Of a stretch of 64,000 nucleotides of DNA, positions 1-10,639 are shown in pieces (position 1 is the first letter of the stretch; every line of letters starts with the position of its first letter). The notes under the pieces are model-generated. The model was not told where the DNA came from, ran no database searches, and worked only from the letters and a program-made list of their open reading frames with translations. The position numbers and the translations under genes are program-made. The stretch covers positions 23,389,047 through 23,453,046 of the forward strand of contig OX463781.1 of assembly GCA_949825025.1 (NCBI GenBank), written 5' to 3'. This DNA comes from Siphlonurus alternatus. Lineage: Eukaryota; Arthropoda; Insecta; Ephemeroptera; Siphlonuridae.

Positions 1-1194
1 ATGTAGAGTAATGAGCTACAAATATTTAGAAATATTAAACTTACTTTACCATCATTTTCCAAATATTTGTTATACGTTTTTCTTTTTCCTAAACTAAAAT
101 ATTTTATTTATTTATTTTATTTATTATATTTTCCTTACAAATTCCTTAATTACTCTCCATTAATATTGCAATAAGCAGTAGAATAGACAGAAAAAAAAAT
201 CAGAGAGGGTTCGGAAGGAAATTTGCCAGAATTAGGTGAAAGAAAGGTGGACAATCCACATATATTTTGCTCACAGTGACCAATTCGAGGGGATGGGGAG
301 ATCTACACGCCACTAGCTTGCAATAGAGTAATATCATTATTTTTTTGCACTTGACTTTATTAGCATAAATGAACTGATCTATATAATTTGCACAAGCTGT
401 TAGTGATTTGAATGAAATTTTGAAAATATTTTCCAATACCCTGACTAAAATAAATAAATAAATAAGCAGCTGATAAATGTTTGTGGGGGTTCAGATAATT
501 TTGCCCCTGGTAGTACACAAACAGAGTCGGTGTTGTGTAACGTGACAATCGATGGTTGTTACGACATGCCCTCCCACATTGTCAAGAAAGCTTGACAGAT
601 ATTACACAAAGTCTGGTACTTTTTGTGTGATATTAGATGTCACATTTTTAGTCTTGTCAGAATATATTTTATATTGGATGAAAACAATGTAATTTGAAAA
701 TTATTGGAAAAACTGAAATATTATCCAAAAATTTAATGAAAATTTTATACAACAATTTTGTAATCAATTTCTGAGAGGCATTTTTAAATCTCATCAAATT
801 TTAATTTCCTGTATCTGCATAATATAGTTTTTACAATACGTAGTAATAAATTAAAGGTAATAAAAAGCTGTTATTTAATTTATAGGCTTATAATTTTGTG
901 GTTATGATGTCCATAATATAAAGTTTAATTTGTTTTTAAATAAATTTCTAGAATTCAATCGTTATTTTCTATAATTAATATTTTATTATGAAAACTGTAA
1001 TTATATTGTAAGTTGTGTAAAAGAAATATTTTAGTAAAATATTCATAAAAATCCGATTACTTCTTTTACTTTCGTCATTCACACACAAAAGCGTTGATAT
1101 CTTCCCTTTAAAAAAAAAAGAAAGGGATACCAAGTTGTCTTTATAGATGGCATGTAATGCTGACAAATATGTTTCCAATACCCTTATTTTCCAG
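1..1194. other. AT-rich non-coding DNA
   Basis: No gene or transposon is recognised here. The stretch holds ATTT-type low-complexity runs near 100-125 and 448-464. A small perfect hairpin lies at 580-597, with arms TGTCAAG and CTTGACA around AAAG. Reading frames of 62 to 100 codons exist on the minus strand, but they are AT-driven and resemble no family I know. Confidence 0.6.
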
Positions 1195-1237
1195 CTGGCT
1201 CCCGCAATTACGACGTCTGGTCTCCCTGCTCCCTCTG
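1195..1237 (+). other. Candidate 43-nt micro-exon
   Basis: A short GC-rich segment is framed by well-formed splice signals on the plus strand. A branch-point-like CTGAC lies at about 1160-1164, followed by a pyrimidine-rich tract ending TTATTTTCCAG at 1194. The donor GTAAGTC starts at 1238. All three plus-strand frames are open across the 43 nt, so the reading frame is undetermined; one frame reads LAPAITTSGLPAPS. I recognise no protein. The case rests on three splice signals coinciding with an abrupt rise in GC. Chance remains a real alternative, because such signals are common in AT-rich DNA. Confidence 0.25.
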
Positions 1238-1812
1238 GTAAGTCAATTAGAGACACGCGCACTGTTACACACACCATCGTAAGTCTACGCGAAATAATTT
1301 ACACAAGACGACGTTGACACTCGAGTAATTGCTTTGTAAATTTGTAAACAAACGTGTTGGCTTTAATACATCAACAATTACTTTGAGTACAATCATGGTA
1401 AAAGCATAGCTTAATTATAATTTTCATTATATTATTACTAATAGCAACGTATTAAAATACATTATAAATATATAATTATGTTGAAATTTACATTTTTAAG
1501 TTTTTTCTTATTATTATATAATATTTTTCTTAAATTTAATAAAATTTTATTGCAAAGTAGTATTTTTATTTTTTAAAACTGAGGAGGGAAAAATAAGAAA
1601 AATTAAAAACAAGAAAAAGTTTGATTGAATTGTTTAAAAAAGAAATAAATAAATAAAAAAAAAAAACGTTTTTTCTGTATGAGTAAATTATTTTTCAGTA
1701 GACATAAAAAATACTTTTCTCTTTATTAAAACAAGAATATGACATGTACAGATGACCAAGTAACTAAAAAAAAAAGCAAATTAAATAATTAAATGTACAG
1801 AGTTGGTCATAA

Positions 1813-1817
<5 letters not shown>
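1238..1817. other. AT-rich non-coding DNA
   Basis: Very AT-rich with several A- and T-runs of about ten bases. Nothing recognisable. Confidence 0.6.

Positions 1818-1876
<59 letters not shown>
1818..1876. repeat. (GA)n microsatellite
   Basis: An uninterrupted GA dinucleotide repeat of about 59 bp. It is the only long GA-oriented array in the window; the other long arrays of this type read CT on the plus strand. Frames crossing it give poly-RE or poly-ER and are not genes. Confidence 0.97.
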
Positions 1877-1879
<3 letters not shown>

Positions 1880-2919
1880 TGCAGTGGACGCGTACTGCAA
1901 CTGTACAGCGTTATCAGCGAATGCATTGTCCAGCAACAATGTTGCATTATGTTTATATTTATTGTTCCATTATATTACATTATAAATTTTTAACTTGTTT
2001 TATTTTCTGTAATAATTTACCAATATGTAAATAAAATATTACTTTAAAGAAGCAAAAATATTGTTGCTGTTTTTTTTACAAGATATCACATTGAAGTTTG
2101 ACGTAGAATAAAATACAGTTGAAATATTTAAGATTTCAAACTTACTTAGTTCTAGCTTTATTTTTTTATAATATCATATAGGATAATATATTGTATAAAA
2201 AATAGTAGCGAGAAGTATTAGAGCAGTTTCTATATTGTGATGTTTACATGAAATATACTCTGCTTGGTGTATTCGCTCGATACCGATACACCACAGCTGC
2301 GTGCCTGTGCACAAACTGAAACGATAAATCTGCCACGCATCTTCCAGGCTATACATTACAGCAGCAGAGTCCATGGAGAGTCGTAAATAAATTCATTTCT
2401 CAACGTTCGGAATTTACAATAAGTCATTTTCATCAGCTCAAATTTTGAATATTTTGATACATTAATTTTACAGCCAAGAATTGCATTGTAAATAAGAAAT
2501 TAATAAAATATTTTTTAACCATTTATGAGTTTATTACATTTTTAAGTGAGTAACTTGTAATTCAACCAAAATCACGTTATTTAAAAATGCAGTTCATTGC
2601 AGTTCTTAAATTTACTTCAAGTTATATAGGGCTTGCATCTAAACACGTTTTACTTCATTTCAATGAATTTGATAGTTGTGTTCATTCTTAGATATCAAAA
2701 TATAGAATGATATTTACAATTTTGATTAATTTTATATTACAATATATAAATTTCTGATTCTTTTAATTTGTTTTGCTTGTTGTTTTTGTTGTAATGTATA
2801 AAATATACTAAAGTCCTTTTGTTTCAGATGGACCTAGAAGGGCTATGGCTCTTTTGTTTTTGTCTTTTACTTTTGTTCTGCTATTTTAGGTGTAAAATAA
2901 AATATTTTAAATATTTTAG
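1877..2919. other. AT-rich non-coding DNA
   Basis: Mostly featureless. A somewhat GC-richer patch at about 2265-2375 is open on the minus strand (a 66-codon frame beginning MDSAAVMYSLEDAW). Weak splice-like signals flank part of it, but no protein family is recognised. Confidence 0.5.
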
Positions 2920-3330
2920 GCGTGGCATCCTACTACCAAGTCAAACATACATTGCCTTCAGGCTATACAAAATCGTGCTATTAAAATCATTTATGGAAGT
3001 AGCAAACCCTCTGTGGATAAGTCCAAGCTGTTACCCCTTGGTATGCAGCTTTTGTACAATGATCTTTCATTTTTTAATAGTTGTTTGTCTGGACGAACCG
3101 ATGTTAATATTATGCAAAATATTCGTCATGGTGTATCTGTGCGTGGTGAGGGCGGGCAGAAACTCATTCCGCCTAAGCCCAGAACGACTGCATTCAAAAA
3201 TGGTTATGTGTATCGTAGTGTGATGAGCTGGAATACACTCCCGCCCAGCCTCAAGATCGTCCACCCCCCTGTGGTGTTTAAGCGTTTATGCAAGACATAT
3301 TTGGTTGACTTATGTTCGCAGAACCAATAA
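2920..3330 (+). pseudogene. LINE reverse-transcriptase ORF, C-terminal fragment
   Basis: An open frame of 136 codons runs from just after an in-frame stop (2917-2919) to the TAA at 3328-3330. The translation carries the signature of the C-terminal tail of non-LTR retrotransposon ORF2, downstream of the RT palm. It begins AWHPTT, then LQAIQNRAIKIIYG, the segment that follows the catalytic core in CR1/Jockey-type elements. Towards the end it has YRSVMSWNTLPPSL followed by VFKRLCKTYL, the usual distal block (YR, WN.LP, FK, L). The catalytic core and endonuclease are absent, so the fragment cannot encode an active enzyme. No initiator methionine is expected. The exact LINE clade cannot be assigned by eye. 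Confidence 0.8.
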
Positions 3331-3600
3331 TTTTATAATCAAAAGTGCTATTTAATTTTACTTTAATTTTGACAATGTTAATAATAACAGACTTATTATT
3401 CTATTTTATTAACTTTAATCATTATGCATTTGTTTTGTTTTTGTTCTTCTTATAAATTGGATATAATACCACATACTGTGTTATGGTGCTGCTTGTGCCG
3501 TGTATTTTATCCTTTTCACCTCAATTGTTTGTCATATATGTTTTTTTTTTTGTATATGTACTTGGGTGAATAAAAAATAAATAAATAAATAAATAATATA
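2920..3600 (+). mobile_element. 5'-truncated LINE (non-LTR retrotransposon) 3' end
   Basis: The unit comprises the C-terminal ORF2 fragment, about 240 bp of AT-rich 3' UTR, and a simple-repeat tail of AAAT units at about 3571-3596. A 5' truncation plus a 3' microsatellite-like tail is what target-primed reverse transcription typically leaves. The 5' junction lies at or just before 2920, immediately after two copies of TATTTTAGG (2882-2890 and 2912-2920). No clear target-site duplication was found. Confidence 0.75.
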
Positions 3601-3837
3601 TAATACAATAGTATAGAAATGATTGTAATAGAACCTTAGGGAATTTATCTTGGAACTGTGTAAATATTTTAATTTTGTTTTTATTTTCATTTTTTTTCTT
3701 TACGATAGTAATATAATGTCAATTATTTTAAATAATTAACTTATAAATTGTTTTGTTTGGTAAATCTAAGAAATTTTTCAAAGAACATAATATTATATTA
3801 AAAATTCAATTTTTTTCTTTTAATTATCATTACAATT
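3601..3837. other. AT-rich spacer
   Basis: AT-rich DNA between two retroelement remnants. Nothing recognisable. Confidence 0.6.
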
Positions 3838-3954
3838 GAATATATATAATGTACAACTATATTATGATGTATTGCTAACCGGCCAATGGGATTTATCCTG
3901 GCTGGAAGCTATTGTATTATAAATAAACAATAAAAAAAAAAAAAAAAAAAAAAA
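3838..3954 (+). mobile_element. Retroelement 3' tail with poly(A)
   Basis: A GC-richer segment (about 3876-3912, including CTAACCGGCCAATGGG and CCTGGCTGGAAGC) runs into AAATAAACAATA and then 23 consecutive A residues (3932-3954). This arrangement resembles the 3' end of a non-LTR retrotransposon, SINE or retrocopy inserted in plus orientation. Nothing coding remains. The 5' boundary is an estimate and no target-site duplication was seen. A chance A-run next to a GC patch is the alternative. Confidence 0.4.
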
Positions 3955-4027
3955 TATGCACCGAAGAAAAAAAATCCAAAACGATTCGTCACATGAAAAA
4001 TCGATCATTGCAACTTTGTCGCCTTAA

Positions 4028-4391
4028 AGGGACAGGGGACCCTAAAAATAAGTATTTTTTAATCAAACGTTACCTATCAACTGAGTATGAATACATGCCG
4101 AACGGTGGTGAGTGCCCCAGGGTAAGCGCCCTATGAATAGCGCGACCGGAGGAACGTGACGTCACGTTCATCGCCTGACAACACTGCTGCCTCTTCTCCA
4201 TAATCCCCCTTCCTCCCGCTCAGCCATACTCAGAGCAATGTTGCCTGTGCAATTGACCTGCGGCTCTCTATATTTAATAAATTTTTATAAATTCTGGGGA
4301 TGTTCTGAAAACGGAAATTTACTCATTTCTCGCATTAACATATCTTACAGAAACTTTTTAATCTTTCATGATTGCATTGTCCCATGTCCCT
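4028..4391. mobile_element. TTAA-flanked MITE (Kolobok/piggyBac-like)
   Basis: The element is bounded by TTAA at 4024-4027 and 4392-4395. Its termini are inverted: AGGGACAGGGGAC at the left, and GTCCCATGTCCCT at the right, whose reverse complement is AGGGACATGGGAC (12 of 13 identical). The 364-bp length, short terminal inverted repeats and TTAA target site fit a non-autonomous element mobilised by a Kolobok or piggyBac transposase. AGGG termini favour Kolobok, which is inference. The interior is much richer in GC than its surroundings and includes a perfect 16-bp palindrome with a CRE core (4153-4168). No transposase coding sequence is present. Confidence 0.8.
4153..4168. repeat. Perfect 16-bp palindrome with CRE core
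   Basis: AACGTGACGTCACGTT equals its own reverse complement. Its centre TGACGTCA is the consensus CREB/ATF site. It sits inside the TTAA-flanked MITE, so copies of that element could spread this site. Confidence 0.9.
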
Positions 4392-4395
4392 TTAA

Positions 4396-6529
4396 AATTT
4401 AAATTCAAGAAAGTTTGAAGGAACTTTGGCGACTGTCTTATCTGATAAGATTTAAATTTCATCTTAAAACTTGATACAACCTCTGAAACGTTGATTTCTG
4501 CCAAAGTATGTAATGGAATACAACATGGTTTAGTAGTAAAGAAACAAAATTATATGACTAATATTAAACGATGCGTGATATTCGCGGTCCTTACCAAATT
4601 AAGTGTTGCGAATATATCTTTATGCTTGTATTTCTAATATAAAGTTTACAAAAATCTATTTCAGAGCTCACAGATGTTTAGTTATGCTTGATTTAGAATA
4701 TGCCACAAATATTTTTGTAGCATTTAAGTGGTTCTCTATCTGTATCACCCCATCTCCCATTTATCACTGCTTTTAATTAAGGAACCACATCAATTAGCAC
4801 GTCCACCCACGTCTAAATTTCACAGCCCACTAAAACCCACTAAACCTAACCTCTGCTCTGCTAAAAATAGCCCATATTATTTAAAAAGTTTAAATATATA
4901 CAGCGTCTTCCAAGTTTTATATTTTAACTTACATTTGCACGTGCAGGAATTACAGTTTTTTAATAGCTTTAAAATGAACGAATTAAAACTTTGTAGTTTC
5001 TCATTGGTAAGGCATATATATCACATAAAAATTATTTCCACTTAAATTTGTAATAAATTAAAATATAAACTAAAAGTTTGAAAGGAAAAAAAAATAATAA
5101 ATATATCATTTTGATATTTTATACATTTAATTTTAGCTGGTTGAAGTTTAAATTAAGGAAAAAAAAACAAGAGTTTAAAAAAGAAGTTTAAAATAAAATA
5201 AGTACACATTGTTGAAGTTTATTACGTGTTTATCGATCATTTTCAACAGGGAAATAAATTTAACCGCGCGTCGTTTCACTCCGAGAATGTTTGTCACTAG
5301 ACAAATTAAATCCTCTATTTGCGCGACGCGAACAAACTTATATTTTTTACTATTATTTGAGCAATGAATGAAAATCTAATTAAAACGAATTGACGTGATA
5401 ATTAGACGCCATTATCACTTATCTGATAAATGAAATCACTTGATTAACATTTCCATAAATCAGACCCACAAATGTCAGTTCCCGCTGAGTATTATAATAT
5501 TTGATTCCATGATTTTGATGATTGGATACTGACATTTTACATGCAGCATTATGTTCTTTGATGTGTAATTATTATATATTATTAATTATGGAACATTGTT
5601 TTATCACAACAAAATTTAAATGCGATAAGAAATGTGTTATATATTATGTATTTTTTTTTTCAATGACATAGTTTAAAAAAAAATACAAGAAAAAAACAAC
5701 ATATATTGTATGTGAATTGAACTCGATAAATTTTCAATTTAAACAAGAGATGGGGCAATCAAAACAAGACACAATCAGACAAGAACGTGCCAAGCCTATA
5801 AAAGTCCCCCCAAAATTCTCTAGGGTCCCATAAAATGCTACGATTACATCAAAACAACGCTTTAAAGTAAAACAAACTACATTTTTTTTTAAATGTTAAT
5901 CTAGTCTAGACGAATGTCATAAGAATTCCATGATCAATTTGCAGTAATGTTATTCGTATACAATTATTGTTTTTTTTTTCTTTGTTGTCACATTTTTGAC
6001 TTGAAGTTTAATATAGTTAGTAGTACGTGCATGACATAACATAATATATATTAAAATAATAAGTACATGGTACGACGTACAGAGATTTAGTCAATATTTG
6101 TGTCACACGAGACAGCAAAACTTTTCATAAGCTAAAGTAATACTCAACATGTAGTTTCTCTGAGAGTATATTAACTTCGTAATATATCAGCATATGCTAT
6201 ACTTTGTATCATGATAGTTTCATATGACGTCATCATCTCCTATGTTTAAGATACAAAATTTAAGGTTTTCTTTTCGCAGGTTGAACGCAGTATATAGACA
6301 CGGTATTGTAAATATTCATTGTTGTTGTATATTTTTGCAGCTGCTATACTAACAGAGTTATATTTTATTAAAATTTAATCTTAAAAGAAATTTTGAAAAA
6401 AATTGAATTATTAGTGGAAAATGTAAACTTGTTCCACATAATATCCAAATTTGATTTCCAGTAAAATTTTCTTTTGTCTTGCAACAAAAAAAAAGTTTAA
6501 AGTTTTTGTCAACATTTCAAAAGGCACGA
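4396..6529. other. AT-rich non-coding DNA
   Basis: No gene is recognised. A 105-codon plus frame at 4728-5045 begins at a non-ATG codon and has no recognisable domain. A modestly GC-richer patch occurs near 5260-5335, and TGACGTCA occurs near 6226. Confidence 0.55.
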
Positions 6530-6908
6530 GAATTTCATGAAGAACAAGCCCTATTAGAGCATTCTACGACAATTTCCTGATTTTATATGAATTTTTGAAA
6601 CCTCTAAAAAATGACGTCATACCATTGAATCTTAAATGGGAAAATAGATCAGTTAACATTGCCAAATCCCATACTTCATATTGAAATGTAACCAAAACTT
6701 CATTTGCAAGGTTTTTAGATGCTAGAATCACGATAATGAAGGTTTCAAATTCCTACCTCAATAACTTTTCATTTTAGCAATGTTAACTGATGCATTATCC
6801 CATTTAAGTTTCAATGGTATGACGTCACCAAAAAAAGTTTTAAAAATTCATATAAAATCAGCAAATTGTCGTAGAATGCTGAAATAGGGCTCGTTCTTCA
6901 TAGAATTC
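6530..6908. mobile_element. Foldback MITE with about 133-bp inverted arms
   Basis: The arms 6530-6662 and 6777-6908 are reverse complements of each other at roughly 85 percent by eye, around a spacer of about 114 bp. Shared blocks include GCATTCTACGACAATTT, TGATTTTATATGAATTTTT, TGACGTCATACCATTGAA and CAGTTAACATTGC. The ends are GAATT and AATTC. Such an almost complete hairpin is typical of a foldback/MITE-type DNA element. No target-site duplication could be fixed and no coding capacity is present, so no superfamily is assigned. If transcribed through, it would form a long imperfect hairpin RNA. Confidence 0.85.
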
Positions 6909-7025
6909 ACAGTACTTTTTACCAGTATTGCTAGCTCAAATACCGGTCAGTACCCCATTGTATATTATACAAGAAAATTGTTTGCAAATAAAATAAATAA
7001 AAACTTTACAAAAAAAAAAAAAAAA
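6909..7025 (+). other. Possible retroelement tail with poly(A)
   Basis: A short segment next to the foldback element ends in AAATAAAATAAATAAAAAC and then 16 A residues (7010-7025). This may be the 3' end of a LINE or SINE, but no diagnostic body sequence is recognised. Confidence 0.25.
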
Positions 7026-7286
7026 TGTACGCTATATTTTTTATTCCATGCTGCAAGTTGTTTATAAACTGGTAGAAAATTTTCTTTTAGAATTTTTTAT
7101 AATATCGGCTTTAGTTTTTGCAGTAAAATGCGGATTTTATTTTTCATGGTATATACGTAATCGATATTATACATTTTTTATTTTTCTTTTCTATTTTTGC
7201 TTAGGTAAAATGTTCATAACTAAAAAGTTAGTTCCTCAAACCAAAATTACAAGGATTTTATCTTGTGCTTTAAATAATAATGCTAC

Positions 7287-7289
<3 letters not shown>

Positions 7290-7336
<47 letters not shown>
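7290..7336. repeat. (CT)n microsatellite
   Basis: An uninterrupted TC/CT dinucleotide array of about 47 bp. It explains the leucine-serine run at the end of the plus frame beginning near 7048. Confidence 0.96.
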
Positions 7337-7340
<4 letters not shown>

Positions 7341-10300
7341 AAAAAATACAAAGGGATTATACAAATTTGTAAAATTTATTTTTTTTACATGATTAAATTA
7401 GACACCTTACTTTTTTTTTAAATGTTCAAAACAAAAACATATAAAAAAAAGTCATAAAATTTTTAGTTACTTCTTAAATATTAATTTTAATTATTACATT
7501 TTATTATTTTTTTGTGCACCATTAATCTTTATTTTAATTTCAAATTTTATTAGTAAATTTTAATACGTAAATAAAATAAGACAGATTAAATTGTCAGTTA
7601 GAGTTGATGTAATAAAAATAAATACATGAAAATTTATTTTCATTTTTAGTACATAAATTGTAATTCAATAAATTTTTGTTTTGAATTTGTAATGATAAAA
7701 CTAATATCAATCAAATTTCTTGAGTTTTTTCATCAATTAGCCACAGCTACACCATGAACGTAGCAATATCCCTATTTATTATATTAGCACCCTAAATATA
7801 ATATAGAGCGTGCTTTCGTAATCTGTGTTTGACAGTTTAAAACTTAATATAGTCATAACTTTGCGTTACCAATCATATTTCATTGAAACTTCTGAGCTGT
7901 CAAGATATTAACAAGTATCACAAGTTTACGTTTATAATTGTATTAAAATCTAGAAAATGAGGCTAAGTTACAACAAGAAACTATGAATTTGAAGTCCTCG
8001 TGAACTCAAATCCCATGTTTTCATGTAAATTTCCCTCAAAATTTACACAAGAACTTTTTTTGTGTGTTTGTTTTGTTTGTGTGTTTTTTTTACTTTTTAT
8101 TTTATTTTATTTTTTTTTGCTTTCTTGTTTTTATGTAAACTATTACAAATCTGTCAAAATGAAATATATTTATGCATCTCATACTCATATGAACTGCAAC
8201 AAATCTCTGACAACAAATTTAATAAAATGTTGTGTATGTGTTTGGTGTTTGCAATACAGTATATTGTATAGCACGCTTCTTACAACATGGGAGCTGCATA
8301 CTTTTTACATCACTTGTGAAAGAGTTCATATTTATAGTTTATATTCAAGCAATTCATTTGTTATTCTTAATGTTAATAAATCTTAAGAATATAAAGTATT
8401 GGCTCTATAATGGTATTGATCAGTTTTTAAGTAAAATATACAAATTTGAATACTTTCAAGTATGATCGATGGTGTACTCTATAATAAATATAAACATCAT
8501 AATATTCAAATATTGAGCTAATTCAATCAATTAGCTATTAGCATATCTTTCATATTTTTTTATGTAAAAATGCTGAAATTTGAAAAGCAATAGGATCACA
8601 ATGAGTTATTTATGTTTATTTTTATTAATATAAAGCTAACCACAATATTTTACGGTTTTGTGAGAATTCTGATACAAGCATAGAAAAATATGTATGATTT
8701 ATCGTACGAAAAAACAAACTGCTAGTATACGCTTATATTATTATAGAGTGCATGGCTACTATACATATAATAATAATATGAGTTACATGCTGTGGCATCA
8801 AGTGGCCTGCATTTAAGCACTGTAATTTGAAAGCAGTGAATGATATCCTGATCTATATTAAGGCTTTACAATGCTGTGGAATTGAAGAAAACAAAAAATA
8901 CTACAATTTAACCTTTATCAAATCCATATTTGATATTGTATTCGATATCAAAGTTCTTGACATTTTGCCAAGTGGAGCTCTTGTGACGACGGTTTGACAT
9001 TTCAATCAGTATTGTTCTGGTCAAGAAAAAAAAAAAAAAAGTTTTCCAGCTAGGTTCCCAGGATTGTATAAACATATTGATATTTGCAAAACATTATACA
9101 CAAATGAAAAATATAACACTTGTTATAAATAAATTCCATTTAATTTCCAATTTAACTTATAGTTATAAGAGTAACTTTTTTGAATTTCAGATACGGTGAG
9201 TTCTTTCTAGTTCTTTGTTCACCATTTATTATAAACGCACTAAATAATAAATTTGTGAATTTAAAATATTAAATTTATTTTCATCGATTTACGTATCTCA
9301 TGTCTTCAGTTTTTCCGAATATTTATTAATATTATTATTATTATTAATCAATGGAAATAAATTATTTTTAATTAAATTAAATTAACTCCATCATATCATT
9401 TTTTAAATTATATAATGCGGTTAAAAAGGTTAAAAATTTTGACAGAACATTACAAAAAAAATCAATCCAATTAATTTTCACTCACTAATTTCAGAAGGAA
9501 CACATCAAACTTTAAAACTCAATGTTTACCTTTCATGAAAACATTTAACTATTTAATTTTTAGTATAATAAAAGGGATAGGTGTGAAAAATAACAATTGC
9601 AAGCTGTACTGTGGTTCCCCACACACAAGGCCTCTGCGATTTATCTCTGCACCAAGCATTGCTGCTAATACTTTCGGCATTTATGCCCAACTTTCAAAGT
9701 TAATGATTGCCTATAAAATTATTTAACGACTTATTGTATTTAATAACAATTTTTTACGACCTATTTTTATCATTCTTTATAAAAACGATAAAAAATAATT
9801 AAATAATATTAACTTTATATCATTATATTACCAACTTTATATAATATAGTGTTACAAATCTGAAAAATAGATAACCAATTTTTAAAAGTTGCGAGAGTTT
9901 GCACAAAATAAAAGGTATCTTCGTTGATATCTCTTTATATCTTTGTATGATGGTGGAAACAATGAGTTTTTTTAAAGTGATGTAATTATCACCTCTCGTT
10001 GGCACTAATTAATTATATCCTTATTTAGATGTTCCAAGTAATTTCACTTTAAAAAAATGGTAAACTACATTATAATTAAAAATAAAAATGACTATGTTTG
10101 TATGCATGACCCTTGTTATTTCATAATATCAGAAAGCCACGCAAGAATACTTCAAACTGTTTATAGCCGAAGTTTTTTCAAATTTTCAGATAAATTATTA
10201 TAATATCATAACATCAATACAACTCATGATTAAACCTGGATACGACAAATCTTGTATTAGGTTAAACGTTATAAAAGTTAACAGTAAGTATTAAAAAAAT

Positions 10301-10432
10301 TTATTATTTATGACAGTGGATATTATGTATTATACCTAAAGTTATTTTTTTAAAATTTGTTTTATGTTAAAAATATAAAATCTTTCGAAGTAATACCCTA
10401 GAAAAGTTTCATGTTCTCTTTCTAATATCTCT
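7337..10432. other. AT-rich non-coding DNA
   Basis: About 3.1 kb of AT-rich DNA with T-rich low-complexity sequence near 8050-8130. The 128-codon frame at 8000-8386 is composed mainly of F, L, Y, C and S from T-rich sequence and has no domain, so it is not called. A(15) occurs near 9027-9041. Nothing else is recognised. Confidence 0.55.
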
Positions 10433-10473
10433 ATGCATTTTACGTTGTGCTGCAGTAGTAGTGGCTGCTGCAG

Positions 10474-10579
10474 GCTTGGTTTTTACGATAGCCTGGTCGA
10501 AGTGCTTGGTACTTTGCCTCCTAACCCTGCGGTGGGAGCTCTCCGTCCTGTGCACTTGGCACAACGTTCGCCAGCCTCA
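10474..10579 (+). other. Candidate exon in a GC-rich island
   Basis: A GC-rich island (about 10450-10640) follows a pyrimidine-rich tract with two successive acceptor-like ends, GTGCTGCAG at 10455 and GCTGCTGCAG at 10473. A plus-strand frame stays open through the island, beginning LGFYDSLVEVLGTLPPNPAV and continuing to QRSPAS at a weak donor (GTAACG at 10580). The composition is more protein-like than surrounding frames, but I recognise no domain. It could equally be a regulatory CpG island or an old GC-rich transposon. Confidence 0.22.
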
Positions 10580-10639
10580 GTAACGGCAGATCAGATAATC
10601 GTTATAGTGGTGCATTCACCGAGAGATGCACTGCTCTGT

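Noticed and set aside
8000..8386. 128-codon plus-strand frame
   Set aside because: It is built on T-rich low-complexity sequence (F, L, C and Y runs), and an overlapping frame of 69 codons is equally open.
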